Assembly (NCBI GenBank): GCA_964650245.1
Contig: CAZYQK010000030.1
Location: 1 to 24,946, forward strand
Reading direction: 5' to 3'
Length of the DNA stretch: 24,946 nt
Source of the DNA: WS-2 sp964650245
Lineage (GTDB): Bacteria > Eisenbacteria > RBG-16-71-46
The notes under the pieces were generated by a model. That model made no database searches and was not told the origin of the DNA. It saw only the letters and a list, made by a program, of their open reading frames with translations. The position numbers and the translations under genes are program-made. How positions within the stretch are numbered: position 1 is the first letter of the stretch; each line of letters starts with the position of its first letter. Positions 1-8,350 of this stretch are shown one piece after another.

Positions 1-1
1 T

Positions 2-397
2 CCCAGCGAGGAGGCCTACATCGGGCGCGGCAAGACCTACTACCACTTCGCCTACTCGTACAGTCAGCAGATGCACCGCAAGAACGCGGGCGTCTCGGAG
101 GTCCTGGAGAAGCTCTCGGTCGGCTTCGAGAAGTACATCCGCATCCTCTCGCACATGCGCGGCGAATACCTGGACCTGCTCAAGCGCTTCTCGCAGGGCG
201 AGGTCTACCATCTCGAGCGCTCGATCGATGAGCACTCGCGGAACGAGCTGCTGCGGGTCAAGCAGGACGAGCTGCTCGAGCTCTACTCGGCGTGGAAGAC
301 GGAGCCCACCCGTGAAGCCGAGGAGAGCCTGGAGCGCGTGGTGAGCGAGATCCGCCAGATCAATCCCGACTTCAAGTTCCAGCTGCCGAAGCGATAG
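2..397 (+). CDS. Hypothetical protein, 3' end only (131 residues visible)
   Basis: The reading frame is open from base 2, so the gene begins before the window and only its C-terminal part is present. A Met at base 71 is in frame, but coding continues upstream of it (SEEAYIGRGKTYYHFAYSYS), so 71 is probably not the start. The visible part is charged, rich in Glu, Arg and Leu, and probably mostly alpha-helical; no signal peptide, membrane segment or catalytic motif is visible. It ends in TAG and is followed 19 bases later by a convincing terminator, so it is the last gene of a transcript coming from outside the window. I do not recognise the family. Confidence 0.8.
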   Translation, partial: PSEEAYIGRGKTYYHFAYSYSQQMHRKNAGVSEVLEKLSVGFEKYIRILSHMRGEYLDLLKRFSQGEVYHLERSIDEHSRNELLRVKQDELLELYSAWKTEPTREAEESLERVVSEIRQINPDFKFQLPKR

Positions 398-416
398 TCC
401 AGTCGCGGAAGGCGGA

Positions 417-450
417 GGCCCCCGGCGAAGCGTCGGGGGCCGTTTCATTC
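417..450 (+). terminator. Rho-independent terminator of the partial gene
   Basis: GGCCCCCG (417-424) pairs perfectly with CGGGGGCC (434-441). The stem can extend inward through G-T, C-G and G-C pairs to a small AAG loop. It is followed by GTTTCATTC, a short T-rich tail. Position and strand fit the end of the partial gene at 397. Confidence 0.8.
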
Positions 451-531
451 TCGCGGGGCGACCCGGGGAGCGGGAGCTTCGAGGCCGAATCGTCCTGCGT
501 CGCCGCAGAAGAGCCTTCGGCCAGTCACCCT

Positions 532-1689
532 CTATTCGCCTCGCTTCTTCCCGCGTGGGTCTGCGCGTCCCGCCTCCAGCCGCTCGCGGGTCTTCTCGAT
601 CTCGGCGGCGAGGCGCCTCTCGGCAGGCAGGGCCAGGCGGTATTCGCGAGCCAGCACTTTGCTCCGCAGCCCTTCGAGCGCGTAGCGGGCGAGCGCGACG
701 TTCTTCTCGGAGCAGAGGATGAGACCGACGGGCGGATTCTCGCCGGGCTGGATCCAGTGTTCTCGGGCGTAGTTGAGGTAGACGTGCATCTGCCCGGCGT
801 CGGCGTGCGTGAACTTACCCACCTTGAGGTCGATCACCACGAGGCAGCGGAGCCTGCGATGGAAGAACAGCAGATCGATGCGATACCACTCGTCGCCGAT
901 CCGCAGCCGACGCTGGCGGCCGATGAAGGCGAACTCGCCGCCGAGCTCGAGGAAAAAGGCCTCGATGTGACGGACGAGCGCTGCCTCCAGGCCGCTCTCG
1001 GAGTACTCGTCCTTGAGGCCGAGGAACTCCAGCACGAGCGGATCGCGCACTTCTTCGTTGGCGGTCAGCGTGTCGCCGGGTTGCGACTTCGCTCCCTTCG
1101 TGAGCATGGCGGCCTTGTTTTTCGACAGGGCGGTGCGCTCGTAGAACTGAGAGGCGATCTGCCGGTCAAGTTGCCGCACCGACCAGCCGCCGCGAAAGGT
1201 CTCGGATTCGTAGAATTCTCGTGCTTGCGGATTGCGTACGGAGAGCAGCCGCACGTAGTGCGACCAGGGGAGGGGGAAAACGGTGGCGGGGCTCTCCAGG
1301 GCGGACATGCGCGTTGGTGCTACGGCGACTTCAGAGGATTCCGGCGGCTCTCGGTCCGCTGATTCGCTCGACAGTGTCGAGCGAATCTCCTTCAGCGGAA
1401 ACTGGAGGTAGAAGTCGCGGAAGCGCTGCAGGTTGGGACGTGAGAACCCCCGCCCAAATCGCCCAGTCAGATCTGCCGCCAGCTTTTCGAGGAGCCCCTC
1501 GCCATACTCGGCTCGCTGCGCTCCCCCCTGCTCGAACTCGACGATGCGGCGCCCGATCTCCCAGTACGTGGCGGTCATGAGCGTGTTGACGGCGCGAGCC
1601 GAGGCCCGGCGAGCGGATTCGAGCAGGGCGGTGAGATCGCTAACGAGGACGGGATACCGGGAATCGGCGGTGCGACGAAGGGAAGTCAT
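532..1689 (-). CDS. DUF1016 / YhcG-family PD-(D/E)XK nuclease
   Basis: 385 residues, the usual size of the family. The N-terminal helical DUF1016 domain (about residues 10-105, with YWEIGRRIVEFEQGG) is followed by a variable Ser/Glu-rich linker (about 106-135). The YhcG C-terminal nuclease domain runs from about 136 to 360 and starts FPLPWSHYVRLLSVR. The PD-(D/E)XK core is visible as D272 in RIDLLFFH and D287-x-K289 in VIDLKVG. GGGAGGA lies 7 bases before the ATG at 1689. A nuclease activity is inferred from the fold; the biological target is not known. Family members occur near restriction-modification or toxin genes, but here the gene stands alone, 150 bases downstream of guaB on the same strand, with no visible partner methylase or antitoxin. 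The linker DNA contains a perfect palindrome (1361-1387). Confidence 0.93.
   Translation of the reverse strand: MTSLRRTADSRYPVLVSDLTALLESARRASARAVNTLMTATYWEIGRRIVEFEQGGAQRAEYGEGLLEKLAADLTGRFGRGFSRPNLQRFRDFYLQFPLKEIRSTLSSESADREPPESSEVAVAPTRMSALESPATVFPLPWSHYVRLLSVRNPQAREFYESETFRGGWSVRQLDRQIASQFYERTALSKNKAAMLTKGAKSQPGDTLTANEEVRDPLVLEFLGLKDEYSESGLEAALVRHIEAFFLELGGEFAFIGRQRRLRIGDEWYRIDLLFFHRRLRCLVVIDLKVGKFTHADAGQMHVYLNYAREHWIQPGENPPVGLILCSEKNVALARYALEGLRSKVLAREYRLALPAERRLAAEIEKTRERLEAGRADPRGKKRGE
1361..1387. repeat. Perfect 13-bp palindrome inside the nuclease gene
   Basis: GATTCGCTCGACA (1361-1373) and its exact reverse complement TGTCGAGCGAATC (1375-1387) are separated by one base. A second, overlapping inverted pair, TCCGCTGA (1355-1362) and TCAGCGGA (1392-1399), surrounds it. 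Both lie in the DNA coding for the variable linker of the YhcG-like protein. The frame is kept. Confidence 0.85.
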
Positions 1690-1751
1690 GCATCGATCCT
1701 CCCGGGGGCGGGTCGGGGGACCGTGTCGCGACCTGCGCGTAACAAGAATCG

Positions 1752-1781
1752 AGGATACTTACTCTATCGTCTCCCCGGCAA
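1752..1781 (-). promoter_or_regulatory. Possible promoter for the DUF1016 nuclease gene
   Basis: On the minus strand, TTGCCG (1781-1776) and TATCCT (1757-1752) are separated by 18 bases, in the relatively AT-rich gap between guaB and the nuclease gene. Each box matches the sigma70 consensus at 4 of 6 bases, so this is weak; read-through from guaB is the alternative. Confidence 0.3.
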
Positions 1782-1839
1782 CCACTCTCAGAAACTCGCT
1801 ACGATCTCCGCGATCCGCGGTTCCTTCTCGGCCGCCCGC

Positions 1840-3327
1840 CTACCTGATCTCGTAGTTGGGCGCTTCCTTGGTGATGGTCACGTCGTGCGGGTGGCTCTCG
1901 CGCAGCCCGGCGCCGCTGATGCGCACGAAGCGGGTGAGCGTGCGCAGCTCCTTGATGTTCTTGACCCCGCAATAGCCCATCCCGGCGCGAAGGCCACCCA
2001 CCATCTGGAACACCGACTGGCTTAGTGGGCCCTTGAACGGCACCCGGCCCTCGATACCCTCGGGCACCAGCTTGGACAGCTCGTCGGCGTTGTCCTGGAA
2101 GTAGCGCTCGCGGCTCCCCTTTGCGGCCGCCATCGCCGAGAGCGAGCCCATTCCACGGTAGACCTTGTACGAGCGGCCCTCGAGCAGCACCACCTCGCCC
2201 GGGCTCTCCTCGGTGCCGGCGAACAGGCTCCCGATCATCACCGAATGCGCCCCGGCCGCGATCGCCTTCACCACGTCGCCCGAGTACTTGATCCCGCCGT
2301 CGGCGACGATCGGGAGATCAGTGCCCTCGAGCGCCTTCGCCACCTCGAGTATGGCGGTGATCTGCGCCATGCCGGCCCCGGTCACGACGCGCGTGGTGCA
2401 GATGGCGCCCGGGCCCATCCCGACCTTGACCGCGTCCGCGCCTTCGGCGGCGACCGCCGCGGCCCCTTCCCCGGTGCCGACGTTGCCCACCACCAGCTCC
2501 ACCCCGGCGAAGCGGCCGCGCACCGCCTTCGTCGCTTCCAGCACGCCGCGCGAGTGGGCGTGCGCGCTGTCCACGACCAGCGCGTCCACGCCGGCCTTCA
2601 CCAGCTCGGCGGCCCGCTCCAGGAAGTCGCCCGCCCCGCCCACCGCACCCGCGACCCGGAGGCGGCCCAATGAGTCCTTGCAGGCATGAGGATGCTTGAT
2701 CCGCTTCTCGATGTCCTTGACGGTGATGAGCCCCTTCAAGCCGCCCTGGGCGTCCACCACCGGCAGCTTCTCGATCTTGTGCTTCGCGAGAATCGCCTGC
2801 GCCTGCTCGAGCGTGGTGCCGACCGGGGCGGTGATCAGACGCTCGTGCGTCATGACCTCCGACACCTTGCGGGTCATGCGCTCCTCGAAGCGCAGGTCGC
2901 GGTTGGTGAGGATGCCCTTGAGCCGGCCGTTCTCGGTGATGGGCACGCCCGAGATGTGGAAGCGCGACATGATCTCGTGCGCCTGCCCGAGCGTGGCGTT
3001 CGGCGGCAGCGTCACGGGGTCCACGATCATGCCGCTCTCGGAGCGCTTGACGCGGTCGACTTGCGAGGCCTGCTCGGCGATCGAGAGGTTCTTGTGGATG
3101 ACGCCGATCCCGCCCTCGCGCGCCAGCGCAATCGCGAGCTCGAACTCGGTCACGGTGTCCATCGCCGCGCTCACGATCGGAATGTTGAGCGCGATGCCGC
3201 GCGAGAAGCGGGTGCGGACCTCCACCTCGCGCGGGTGAATCTCGGACAGGCGCGGCACGAGCAGCACGTCGTCGAAGGTCAGGGCTTCGGGGCCCACCTT
3301 TCGGCTCCACACCTCGCGCTCGCTCAC
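1840..3327 (-). CDS. guaB: Inosine-5'-monophosphate dehydrogenase
   Basis: 495 residues, full length for bacterial IMPDH. It oxidises IMP to XMP with NAD+, the committed step of GMP synthesis in the cytoplasm. The N-terminus has ALTFDDVLLVPRLSE. A pair of CBS domains occupies about residues 95-210. The catalytic loop GPGAICTTRVV places the nucleophile at Cys310, close to its usual position, and the flap region is recognisable by YRGMGSLSAM and GYCGVKNI. The start is a GTG at 3327 with AGGGAGGT about 10 bases upstream. It lies 61 bases downstream of the outer-membrane protein gene on the same strand with no obvious promoter between them, so the two may share a transcript. guaA is not in the window. 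Confidence 0.98.
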   Translation of the reverse strand: MSEREVWSRKVGPEALTFDDVLLVPRLSEIHPREVEVRTRFSRGIALNIPIVSAAMDTVTEFELAIALAREGGIGVIHKNLSIAEQASQVDRVKRSESGMIVDPVTLPPNATLGQAHEIMSRFHISGVPITENGRLKGILTNRDLRFEERMTRKVSEVMTHERLITAPVGTTLEQAQAILAKHKIEKLPVVDAQGGLKGLITVKDIEKRIKHPHACKDSLGRLRVAGAVGGAGDFLERAAELVKAGVDALVVDSAHAHSRGVLEATKAVRGRFAGVELVVGNVGTGEGAAAVAAEGADAVKVGMGPGAICTTRVVTGAGMAQITAILEVAKALEGTDLPIVADGGIKYSGDVVKAIAAGAHSVMIGSLFAGTEESPGEVVLLEGRSYKVYRGMGSLSAMAAAKGSRERYFQDNADELSKLVPEGIEGRVPFKGPLSQSVFQMVGGLRAGMGYCGVKNIKELRTLTRFVRISGAGLRESHPHDVTITKEAPNYEIR

Positions 3328-3388
3328 CGCCTGTCGGACCTCCCTGAAACCGCCCGGCCGCGAGCGGGTGCGCCCGAGACCGCGCGGG

Positions 3389-4198
3389 TCAGCGCCGGGC
3401 GGGTGGAACCCCGGGGCGCTTGGACTTCTGGAAGCGGGACAGATCGAAGTAGTAGTTCGCCCCGACGCGGGCTTCGACCGCGAACAGGTCGCTGTTGAAC
3501 CCCGACGGGAACTGGTTCCGGTCGTCCGGAACGCCGAAGGACATGATGGAGGGCAGGGTCCGATCGCGTCCCGCGCGCTCCGTCCAGACCAGGTGCCCCG
3601 CGACCGAGACCTCGACCGCGGTCGAGGGCAGCGAGGTGAGGAACCGCTCGAGGCCGACCTGCGCGCTCGCCCCCGGGTAGAAACCCTGGTGAAGCCGCTT
3701 GCTCACCGGGTCCTTGAGGACCTTGCGCCGGTTCTCGACCCAGACTCGATACACCCCGGGCCCGGCTCCCAGATGGTAGATCCAGGGCCCGTGCCGCTGC
3801 GTGACCTGGACCTGCGCCGAAACCGGCAGGACCAGCGTGAGTACCTTTTCCTTGGTCCTGGCCGCCGGGAAGTTGGGGTCGATGAACGGCAGCGGGGATT
3901 CTTGCTTGTAGCCGGCCCACAGGAAGCCAGGACTCACCTGCCACCGCCACCGGTTGTTCACCACGTAACGGAAGTTGCCGGCGAACGCGAACCGGGGCCG
4001 CGAGTCGAGCCCCCCGAATTCGCCGCGGGCGTCACGCTCCTTCGCGTAGTCCGCGTCCGCGAGCACCCAGGAGCCGCCGATCAGGCCGCCGAGCGCTCCG
4101 CGGCGCGGCGCGTAGCCGGTTTCCGCCGCGAGACACGCCGAGGCGACCGTGAGCAGCGCCAGGGTCGCGCTGCTCACCCGGCAAACGCTGGATATCAT
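3389..4198 (-). CDS. Predicted outer-membrane beta-barrel protein
   Basis: 269 residues from the ATG at 4198, which has AGGAG 10 bases upstream; the frame stays open further upstream but there crosses the promoter at 4260-4288. Residues 1-24 form a signal peptide (basic start, TLALLTVAS core, probable cleavage in ACLA/AE). The rest shows alternating hydrophobic/polar strands with many Gly and aromatic residues (RWRWQVSPGFLWAGY, YHLGAGPGVYRVWVE), and ends in VGANYYFDLSRF, typical of small OM barrels. A Cys in VASAC could be a poor lipobox, but signal peptidase I cleavage fits better. I cannot name the family. It is the first gene of the minus-strand run leading into guaB. Confidence 0.75.
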   Translation of the reverse strand: MISSVCRVSSATLALLTVASACLAAETGYAPRRGALGGLIGGSWVLADADYAKERDARGEFGGLDSRPRFAFAGNFRYVVNNRWRWQVSPGFLWAGYKQESPLPFIDPNFPAARTKEKVLTLVLPVSAQVQVTQRHGPWIYHLGAGPGVYRVWVENRRKVLKDPVSKRLHQGFYPGASAQVGLERFLTSLPSTAVEVSVAGHLVWTERAGRDRTLPSIMSFGVPDDRNQFPSGFNSDLFAVEARVGANYYFDLSRFQKSKRPGVPPARR

Positions 4199-4259
4199 GC
4201 GATGGAGGCTCCTGACCGGTACGGGAGGTCGAAGGCAGGCCCGGTGCGATGAGCGCGGC

Positions 4260-4288
4260 AGTATAGGAACCGCCTCCGGGAGTGTCAA
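4260..4288 (-). promoter_or_regulatory. Sigma70-type promoter of the outer-membrane protein gene
   Basis: On the minus strand, a perfect TTGACA (4288-4283) and TATACT (4265-4260) have exactly 17 bases between them. Transcription should start near 4253, giving a leader of about 55 bases before the ATG at 4198. It stands out strongly from the GC-rich surroundings. Confidence 0.88.
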
Positions 4289-4670
4289 CGAATTCGCGCC
4301 CGCGCCGGGTTCGGGGGGGCGAAGCCCGCATACTGTGGTGACAGGCCGTGGTCGCGGGTGTCGCCCGCGCGTCGGGGCCGCGCGGACGGCGCATTGGGAT
4401 CGCAGAGCTTGGCGCGTCCACGCAGCTGGAACGGGGCTTGCGGAGGGCCGGACCGAGGCACCCGAAAACCGGGATCCCGCAGACCTCCTCGCTTTCATCA
4501 CCTCACCCCGAACCCACCCAGGACGAAAGATGGCCTCAACGGGGCCGGCCGCCAACCGGCCCCAGTCCCGGTCTGCGCTATGAGGGGCGCCACGCTCCCG
4601 CACCCGCCCGAGGCACTCTGCGCCCCGACACCGGGTACGCCATCCATGCGACGGCTGCATGCGGCAATCG
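4289..4670. other. Non-coding stretch between two divergent promoters
   Basis: About 380 bases with no convincing gene: the open frames here are antisense to each other, have no ribosome-binding site and show no recognisable protein. The one clear structure is a hairpin, GGGGCCGG (4541-4548) pairing with CCGGCCCC (4556-4563) around a 7-base loop, without a T-tract on either strand. Operators for the two flanking promoters could lie here, but none is recognisable. Confidence 0.6.
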
Positions 4671-4699
4671 TTGACACCCCAAAGGCCCGCCCGTAGACT
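4671..4699 (+). promoter_or_regulatory. Sigma70-type promoter of the secDF operon
   Basis: A perfect TTGACA (4671-4676) and TAGACT (4694-4699) are separated by 17 bases. The predicted start is near 4706, giving a leader of about 70 bases. No other convincing promoter was found before the TPR gene ends at 14091, so this one probably drives secD through the TPR protein. Confidence 0.88.
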
Positions 4700-4722
4700 G
4701 CCGCCCTCATTTTGCCCATCCA

Positions 4723-4752
4723 CGCCGGGGCTGCCCCGAGGGTGTCCCGGCG
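4723..4752 (+). other. Possible stem-loop in the secD leader
   Basis: CGCCGGG (4723-4729) can pair with CCCGGCG (4746-4752); an alternative inner hairpin is CGGGG (4726-4730) with CCCCG (4734-4738). The two are mutually exclusive in part and lie between the promoter and the ribosome-binding site (GGGAG, 4766-4770). A regulatory role is speculative because such stems are frequent in DNA this GC-rich. Confidence 0.3.
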
Positions 4753-4776
4753 ATTGACTGCGTCCGGGAGAACCCG

Positions 4777-6339
4777 ATGACCCGCACCGATCAATGGAAG
4801 CTCGCGGGTGTGCTGGTCGCGACGGGCCTCAGCGTCTGGTACCTGCTGCCGTCCTACCGCTATTACACGATGACTCCCGACCGTCGTCAGGCCCTCCCGG
4901 CGAAGGAGCTTTCCGAGCTGCGCCGCAAGGCGATCCACCTGGGGCTCGACCTCCAGGGCGGCATGCACCTGGTGCTCGAAGTGGATCGCTCCCGCCTGAG
5001 CGCGGCCGAGGCCAAGGACGCGCCCGACCGCGCGATGGAGATCATCCGCAACCGCGTCGATCAGTTCGGCGTCGCCGAGCCGGTGATCCAACGCGAGGGC
5101 GAGGACCGGATCACGATCCAGCTGCCCGGCCTCACCGACCGGCAGCGCGCCATCGAGCTGATCGGCAAGACCGCGCTGCTCGAGTTCAAGCTCCTGCGTC
5201 CGGCCGAGGAGGTGAAGACCGCCTTCGACCGGCTCGACGCCTTCCTCGCCACGCGGGGCGCGGGCGCGAGCCTCGACACGACGCTGCGCCGGACCCCGCT
5301 GACCGGGCACTTTCTCGGGCTCGAGAGCTTCGCCTTCATCCGCAATGAGGACCTGCCGACGGTCCAGCGCATGCTGGCGACCGCGGGCGTCGATTCGGTG
5401 GTTCCGAGCGACTCGCAGCTGCTGTGGGGCGACGCCGACGAGAGCTACCAGGGCGCGAGCGGGCGCGCGCTCTACCTGGTCAAGCGCGAGCCCGAGATGA
5501 CGGGCGGCTCGATCGCCAGCGCCAACGCGCAGGTGGGCCTCGAGCAGACGGACCCCGGGGGCTGGGGCGTGAGCATGAAGATGACGCCCCGCGGCCGGGC
5601 CGATTTCGCCCGCGTCACCGGGAACAACGTCGGGCGCCAGCTCGCCATCGTGTTGGACGGCGTCGTGAGCTCGGCCCCGGTGATCCGCGAGCGCATCCCG
5701 TCCGGCGACGCCTCGATCACCGGCAGCTTCGACGCGGCGCGGTCCAAGGACCTCGCGATCGTGCTGCGCGCGGGCGCCCTGCCGGCCCCGGTCAAGATCA
5801 TCGAGGAACGCTCGGTGGGGCCGTCGCTCGGCAGCGACTCGATCCAGCAGGGCCTCATGGCCGGCCTGATCGGCACCGTGCTGGTCGTGGTGTTCATGGC
5901 GGCCTACTACCAGCTGTCGGGCCTGATCGCGATCGTGGCGATGATCCTCAACACGGTCTACGTCGTGGCGTGCCTGGCGGGGTTCGGCGCCACCCTGACG
6001 CTGCCGGGCATCGCGGGGCTGGTGCTGACGGTAGGCATGGCGGTGGACGCCAACGTCCTCATCTTCGAGCGCATCCGCGAGGAGCTCCGCCACCAGAAGA
6101 CGGTGCGGCAGTCGGTCGAGCTGGGCTACAGCCGCGCGTTCCGCACCATCCTCGACGCCAATCTCACGACCCTCATCAGCGCGCTGTTCCTGTTCCAGTT
6201 CGGCACCGGTCCGATCAAGGGATTCGCGGTGACGCTCAGCATCGGGCTGATCGCCAACATGTTCACGGCGGTGCTGTTCACCCGGATGATCTTCGACTTC
6301 ATTCTGGGCCGCGGCAAGCTCGAGCGGCTGAGCATCTAG
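4777..6339 (+). CDS. secD: Protein translocase subunit SecD
   Basis: 520 residues. SecD and SecF form the proton-driven inner-membrane complex that pulls preproteins out of the SecYEG channel on the periplasmic side. One membrane helix (about residues 10-27) precedes GLDLQGGMHLVLEV, the conserved SecD start of the periplasmic region. The P1 head and base follow, and five C-terminal helices occupy about 350-510. The key proton-path Asp is D424 in VGMAVDANVLIFERI. GGGAG lies 6 bases before the ATG. It is the first gene of its operon; the usual upstream partner yajC is absent, replaced by a promoter and non-coding DNA. Confidence 0.97.
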   Translation: MTRTDQWKLAGVLVATGLSVWYLLPSYRYYTMTPDRRQALPAKELSELRRKAIHLGLDLQGGMHLVLEVDRSRLSAAEAKDAPDRAMEIIRNRVDQFGVAEPVIQREGEDRITIQLPGLTDRQRAIELIGKTALLEFKLLRPAEEVKTAFDRLDAFLATRGAGASLDTTLRRTPLTGHFLGLESFAFIRNEDLPTVQRMLATAGVDSVVPSDSQLLWGDADESYQGASGRALYLVKREPEMTGGSIASANAQVGLEQTDPGGWGVSMKMTPRGRADFARVTGNNVGRQLAIVLDGVVSSAPVIRERIPSGDASITGSFDAARSKDLAIVLRAGALPAPVKIIEERSVGPSLGSDSIQQGLMAGLIGTVLVVVFMAAYYQLSGLIAIVAMILNTVYVVACLAGFGATLTLPGIAGLVLTVGMAVDANVLIFERIREELRHQKTVRQSVELGYSRAFRTILDANLTTLISALFLFQFGTGPIKGFAVTLSIGLIANMFTAVLFTRMIFDFILGRGKLERLSI

Positions 6340-6358
6340 AGAACGCGAGGCCACATTC

Positions 6359-7282
6359 ATGCTCCAGCTTCTGATCGGAACCAACTTCCCGTTCATGCAG
6401 TACCGGCGGGTCGCCTACTTCTTCTCGAGCGCGCTCGCGCTCGCCACCGTGGTGTGGCTGGTCGCCCACGGCGGGCCCAGGTACAGCGTGGATTTCACGG
6501 GCGGAACGCTGCTCCAGATCCGGCTCGGCCGCGTGCTCCCGGCCGACCAGGTGCGGCACGCGTTGGACGCCGCCGGCCTGCACGGACTCGAGCTCCAGCA
6601 GATGACCGGCGAGAGCCGGAGCGAGTTCATGCTCCGGATCAAGCTGGAGGAGTCCGGCAAGGGCGACCTCTTCGCCCGGGTGCAGGCTGCGATCCAGGGC
6701 GGAATGCCGGACGTCTCGGTCGAATTGCGGCGCACCGAGGCGGTGGGCCCCAAGGTCGGCAAGGAGCTTCGCCAGAAGGCGATCTGGGCGGTGCTCGGGA
6801 GCCTCGTGGGAATTCTGCTTTACGTGGGCATCCGTTATGAGTTCAAATTCGCGCTGGGCGCCGTGGTCGCGCTGTTCCACGACGTCTTCGTGACCCTCGG
6901 GGTGCTGTGCTTCACCGGGCGAGAGGTATCCCTCACGGTCCTCGCGGCCCTCCTCACCATCGCCGGCTACTCCATCAACGACACCATCGTCGTGTTCGAT
7001 CGTATCCGCGAGCGCTCCCGCGCCCTGCGCAAGGAGAAGCATTCGCGAGTCATGGACATCGCCGTGAACGAGACGCTGTCGCGAACCGTCATCACCGCCT
7101 TCACGGTGTTCCTGACCGCCGTCGCCCTGCTGGTCTGGGGCGGCGAGGTGCTGCGCGACTTCTCGTTCGCCATGGTGGTGGGGGTCGCGTTCGGAACCTA
7201 CTCGTCCGTCTACGTGGCGAGCGCGCTCGCGCTCGACATCTGGATCGGCCTGGACCGCCGCAAGGGCATTCAGGCCGAATAG
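6359..7282 (+). CDS. secF: Protein translocase subunit SecF
   Basis: 307 residues, normal for SecF. It has a first membrane helix at about residues 18-37, then the conserved VDFTGGTLLQI, a short periplasmic domain, and five further helices from about 140. The functional motif YSINDTIVVFDRIRE carries the conserved Asp at 208. It starts 19 bases after secD with a modest GCGAGG site before the ATG. With SecD it completes the translocation motor; the two are separate genes here, not a SecDF fusion. Confidence 0.97.
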   Translation: MLQLLIGTNFPFMQYRRVAYFFSSALALATVVWLVAHGGPRYSVDFTGGTLLQIRLGRVLPADQVRHALDAAGLHGLELQQMTGESRSEFMLRIKLEESGKGDLFARVQAAIQGGMPDVSVELRRTEAVGPKVGKELRQKAIWAVLGSLVGILLYVGIRYEFKFALGAVVALFHDVFVTLGVLCFTGREVSLTVLAALLTIAGYSINDTIVVFDRIRERSRALRKEKHSRVMDIAVNETLSRTVITAFTVFLTAVALLVWGGEVLRDFSFAMVVGVAFGTYSSVYVASALALDIWIGLDRRKGIQAE

Positions 7283-7297
7283 AAGGAAAGGCACACC

Positions 7298-8350
7298 ATG
7301 AGGCAGTTGCCCACCGCGTGGCGTCTGGGGCTGGCCGCGGCCCTGGCACTCGCCGCACTCGGTCTGGCCGGTTGCTCGAAGCAGAAGACCACGGTCGAGC
7401 CGAGCTTCTCCCGGCCGGAGGGCGCGCCGGCCGCCGCGGGCGCGGCCCAGCTGGTGCTCTGGCGCGAGGCTCCGGCCATCATCGAAATCTGGCAGGACAA
7501 CCTCCCGATGGGCCGGGACGACAATGACCGCCGGCTCAGTACCATCCCGTTCGGCACCGATCTGCCGGGGCGGATCCGCGGCCTGGTGCTGGACAGCACC
7601 GCGGCCGGCTCGTATCAGATCCTGCGCCGCGATCCCGCGGGCGGGTACGCCGAGCTCAAAGACTACCTGACCATCCCGACCCGCCGCTGGCTCGACCTCC
7701 ACTGGGAGTCCTATGTGTTCACCGACGACGACACCGCGCACGCCCTGCGCACCTACATCGGACGGGGCGTGATCGGCGGCGCGGTCACCCTGACGTCGCC
7801 GCTCACCAACGAGGCGCGTGATACGAGCCGGGTGGTGGCGAACGTCAACTACACCGGCTCGACCGGCTTCGACCGGGACGGCAACCCGGTGCCGCTCGAC
7901 TCGCTGTTCCTGATGGAGTGGACCGCGGTGCCGGGGGCCGCGGGCTACTACGTCCAGGTCTACCAGCCGAGCTTCAACCTCACGACCAACGGGGAGCAGG
8001 TCATGAGCGGCATGCCGGCGCCGCTGTTCGTGGGCAAGTCGCGCGATATCCTGCTGGCCTACCTGCCCGAACCCAGTCCGCCGACTGCCAGGGTCTCGTT
8101 GCGCGTGCCGCGGCCGGGCGCAAGCCCTCCAAGACCGGGCGCCCACTTCATGACCGTGCGAGGGACGAATTACGGGCAAGAGTACCGGGTGCGGGTCGCT
8201 GCGGTGGACGCCCTGGGACGCATGATCGCCTTCACCTACGGCTCGTACGGGCTTCCGATCACGGCCGATCTTCCGGACGGCGGCACGCTGCTCTCGGGGC
8301 AGTACGCGCTCTATCGGCTGGGAGCGATCACGGTGGTGCCATCGCGCTGA
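7298..8350 (+). CDS. Lipoprotein of unknown function, third gene of the secDF operon
   Basis: 350 residues. A classical lipoprotein signal has a basic N-terminus, an Ala/Leu-rich core and lipobox LAGC, with the lipidated Cys at 26. The next residues are SKQK, with no Asp at +2, so sorting to the outer membrane is plausible. The mature part looks rich in beta-strand. Two segments, WTAVPGAAGYYVQVYQ and EYRVRVAAVDALGR, resemble the edge strands of fibronectin type III-like or similar beta-sandwich domains. AAGGAAAGG lies shortly before the ATG. It starts 15 bases after secF. I do not recognise a named family; an envelope assembly or surface role is suggested only by its operon. Confidence 0.85.
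   Translation: MRQLPTAWRLGLAAALALAALGLAGCSKQKTTVEPSFSRPEGAPAAAGAAQLVLWREAPAIIEIWQDNLPMGRDDNDRRLSTIPFGTDLPGRIRGLVLDSTAAGSYQILRRDPAGGYAELKDYLTIPTRRWLDLHWESYVFTDDDTAHALRTYIGRGVIGGAVTLTSPLTNEARDTSRVVANVNYTGSTGFDRDGNPVPLDSLFLMEWTAVPGAAGYYVQVYQPSFNLTTNGEQVMSGMPAPLFVGKSRDILLAYLPEPSPPTARVSLRVPRPGASPPRPGAHFMTVRGTNYGQEYRVRVAAVDALGRMIAFTYGSYGLPITADLPDGGTLLSGQYALYRLGAITVVPSR

Noticed and set aside
1808..1820. CCGCG-ATC-CGCGG inverted repeat after guaB as a terminator
   Set aside because: The stem is only 5 bp with a 3-base loop and no T-tract on the minus strand; it is expected by chance in this composition.
4171..4198. Lipoprotein reading of the outer-membrane protein (Cys in VASAC)
   Set aside because: The residue three before the Cys is Ala instead of the preferred Leu, and a signal peptidase I site in ACLA/AE fits a barrel protein better.
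4348..4696. Overlapping plus-strand frames of 108-144 codons in the secD upstream region
   Set aside because: No ribosome-binding site, Arg/Pro-rich translations in several frames at once, and they run across the secDF promoter.
4498..6396. Open frame of 632 codons on the minus strand opposite secD
   Set aside because: Same low-complexity shadow composition; it covers the secD promoter and coding region, which are firmly identified.
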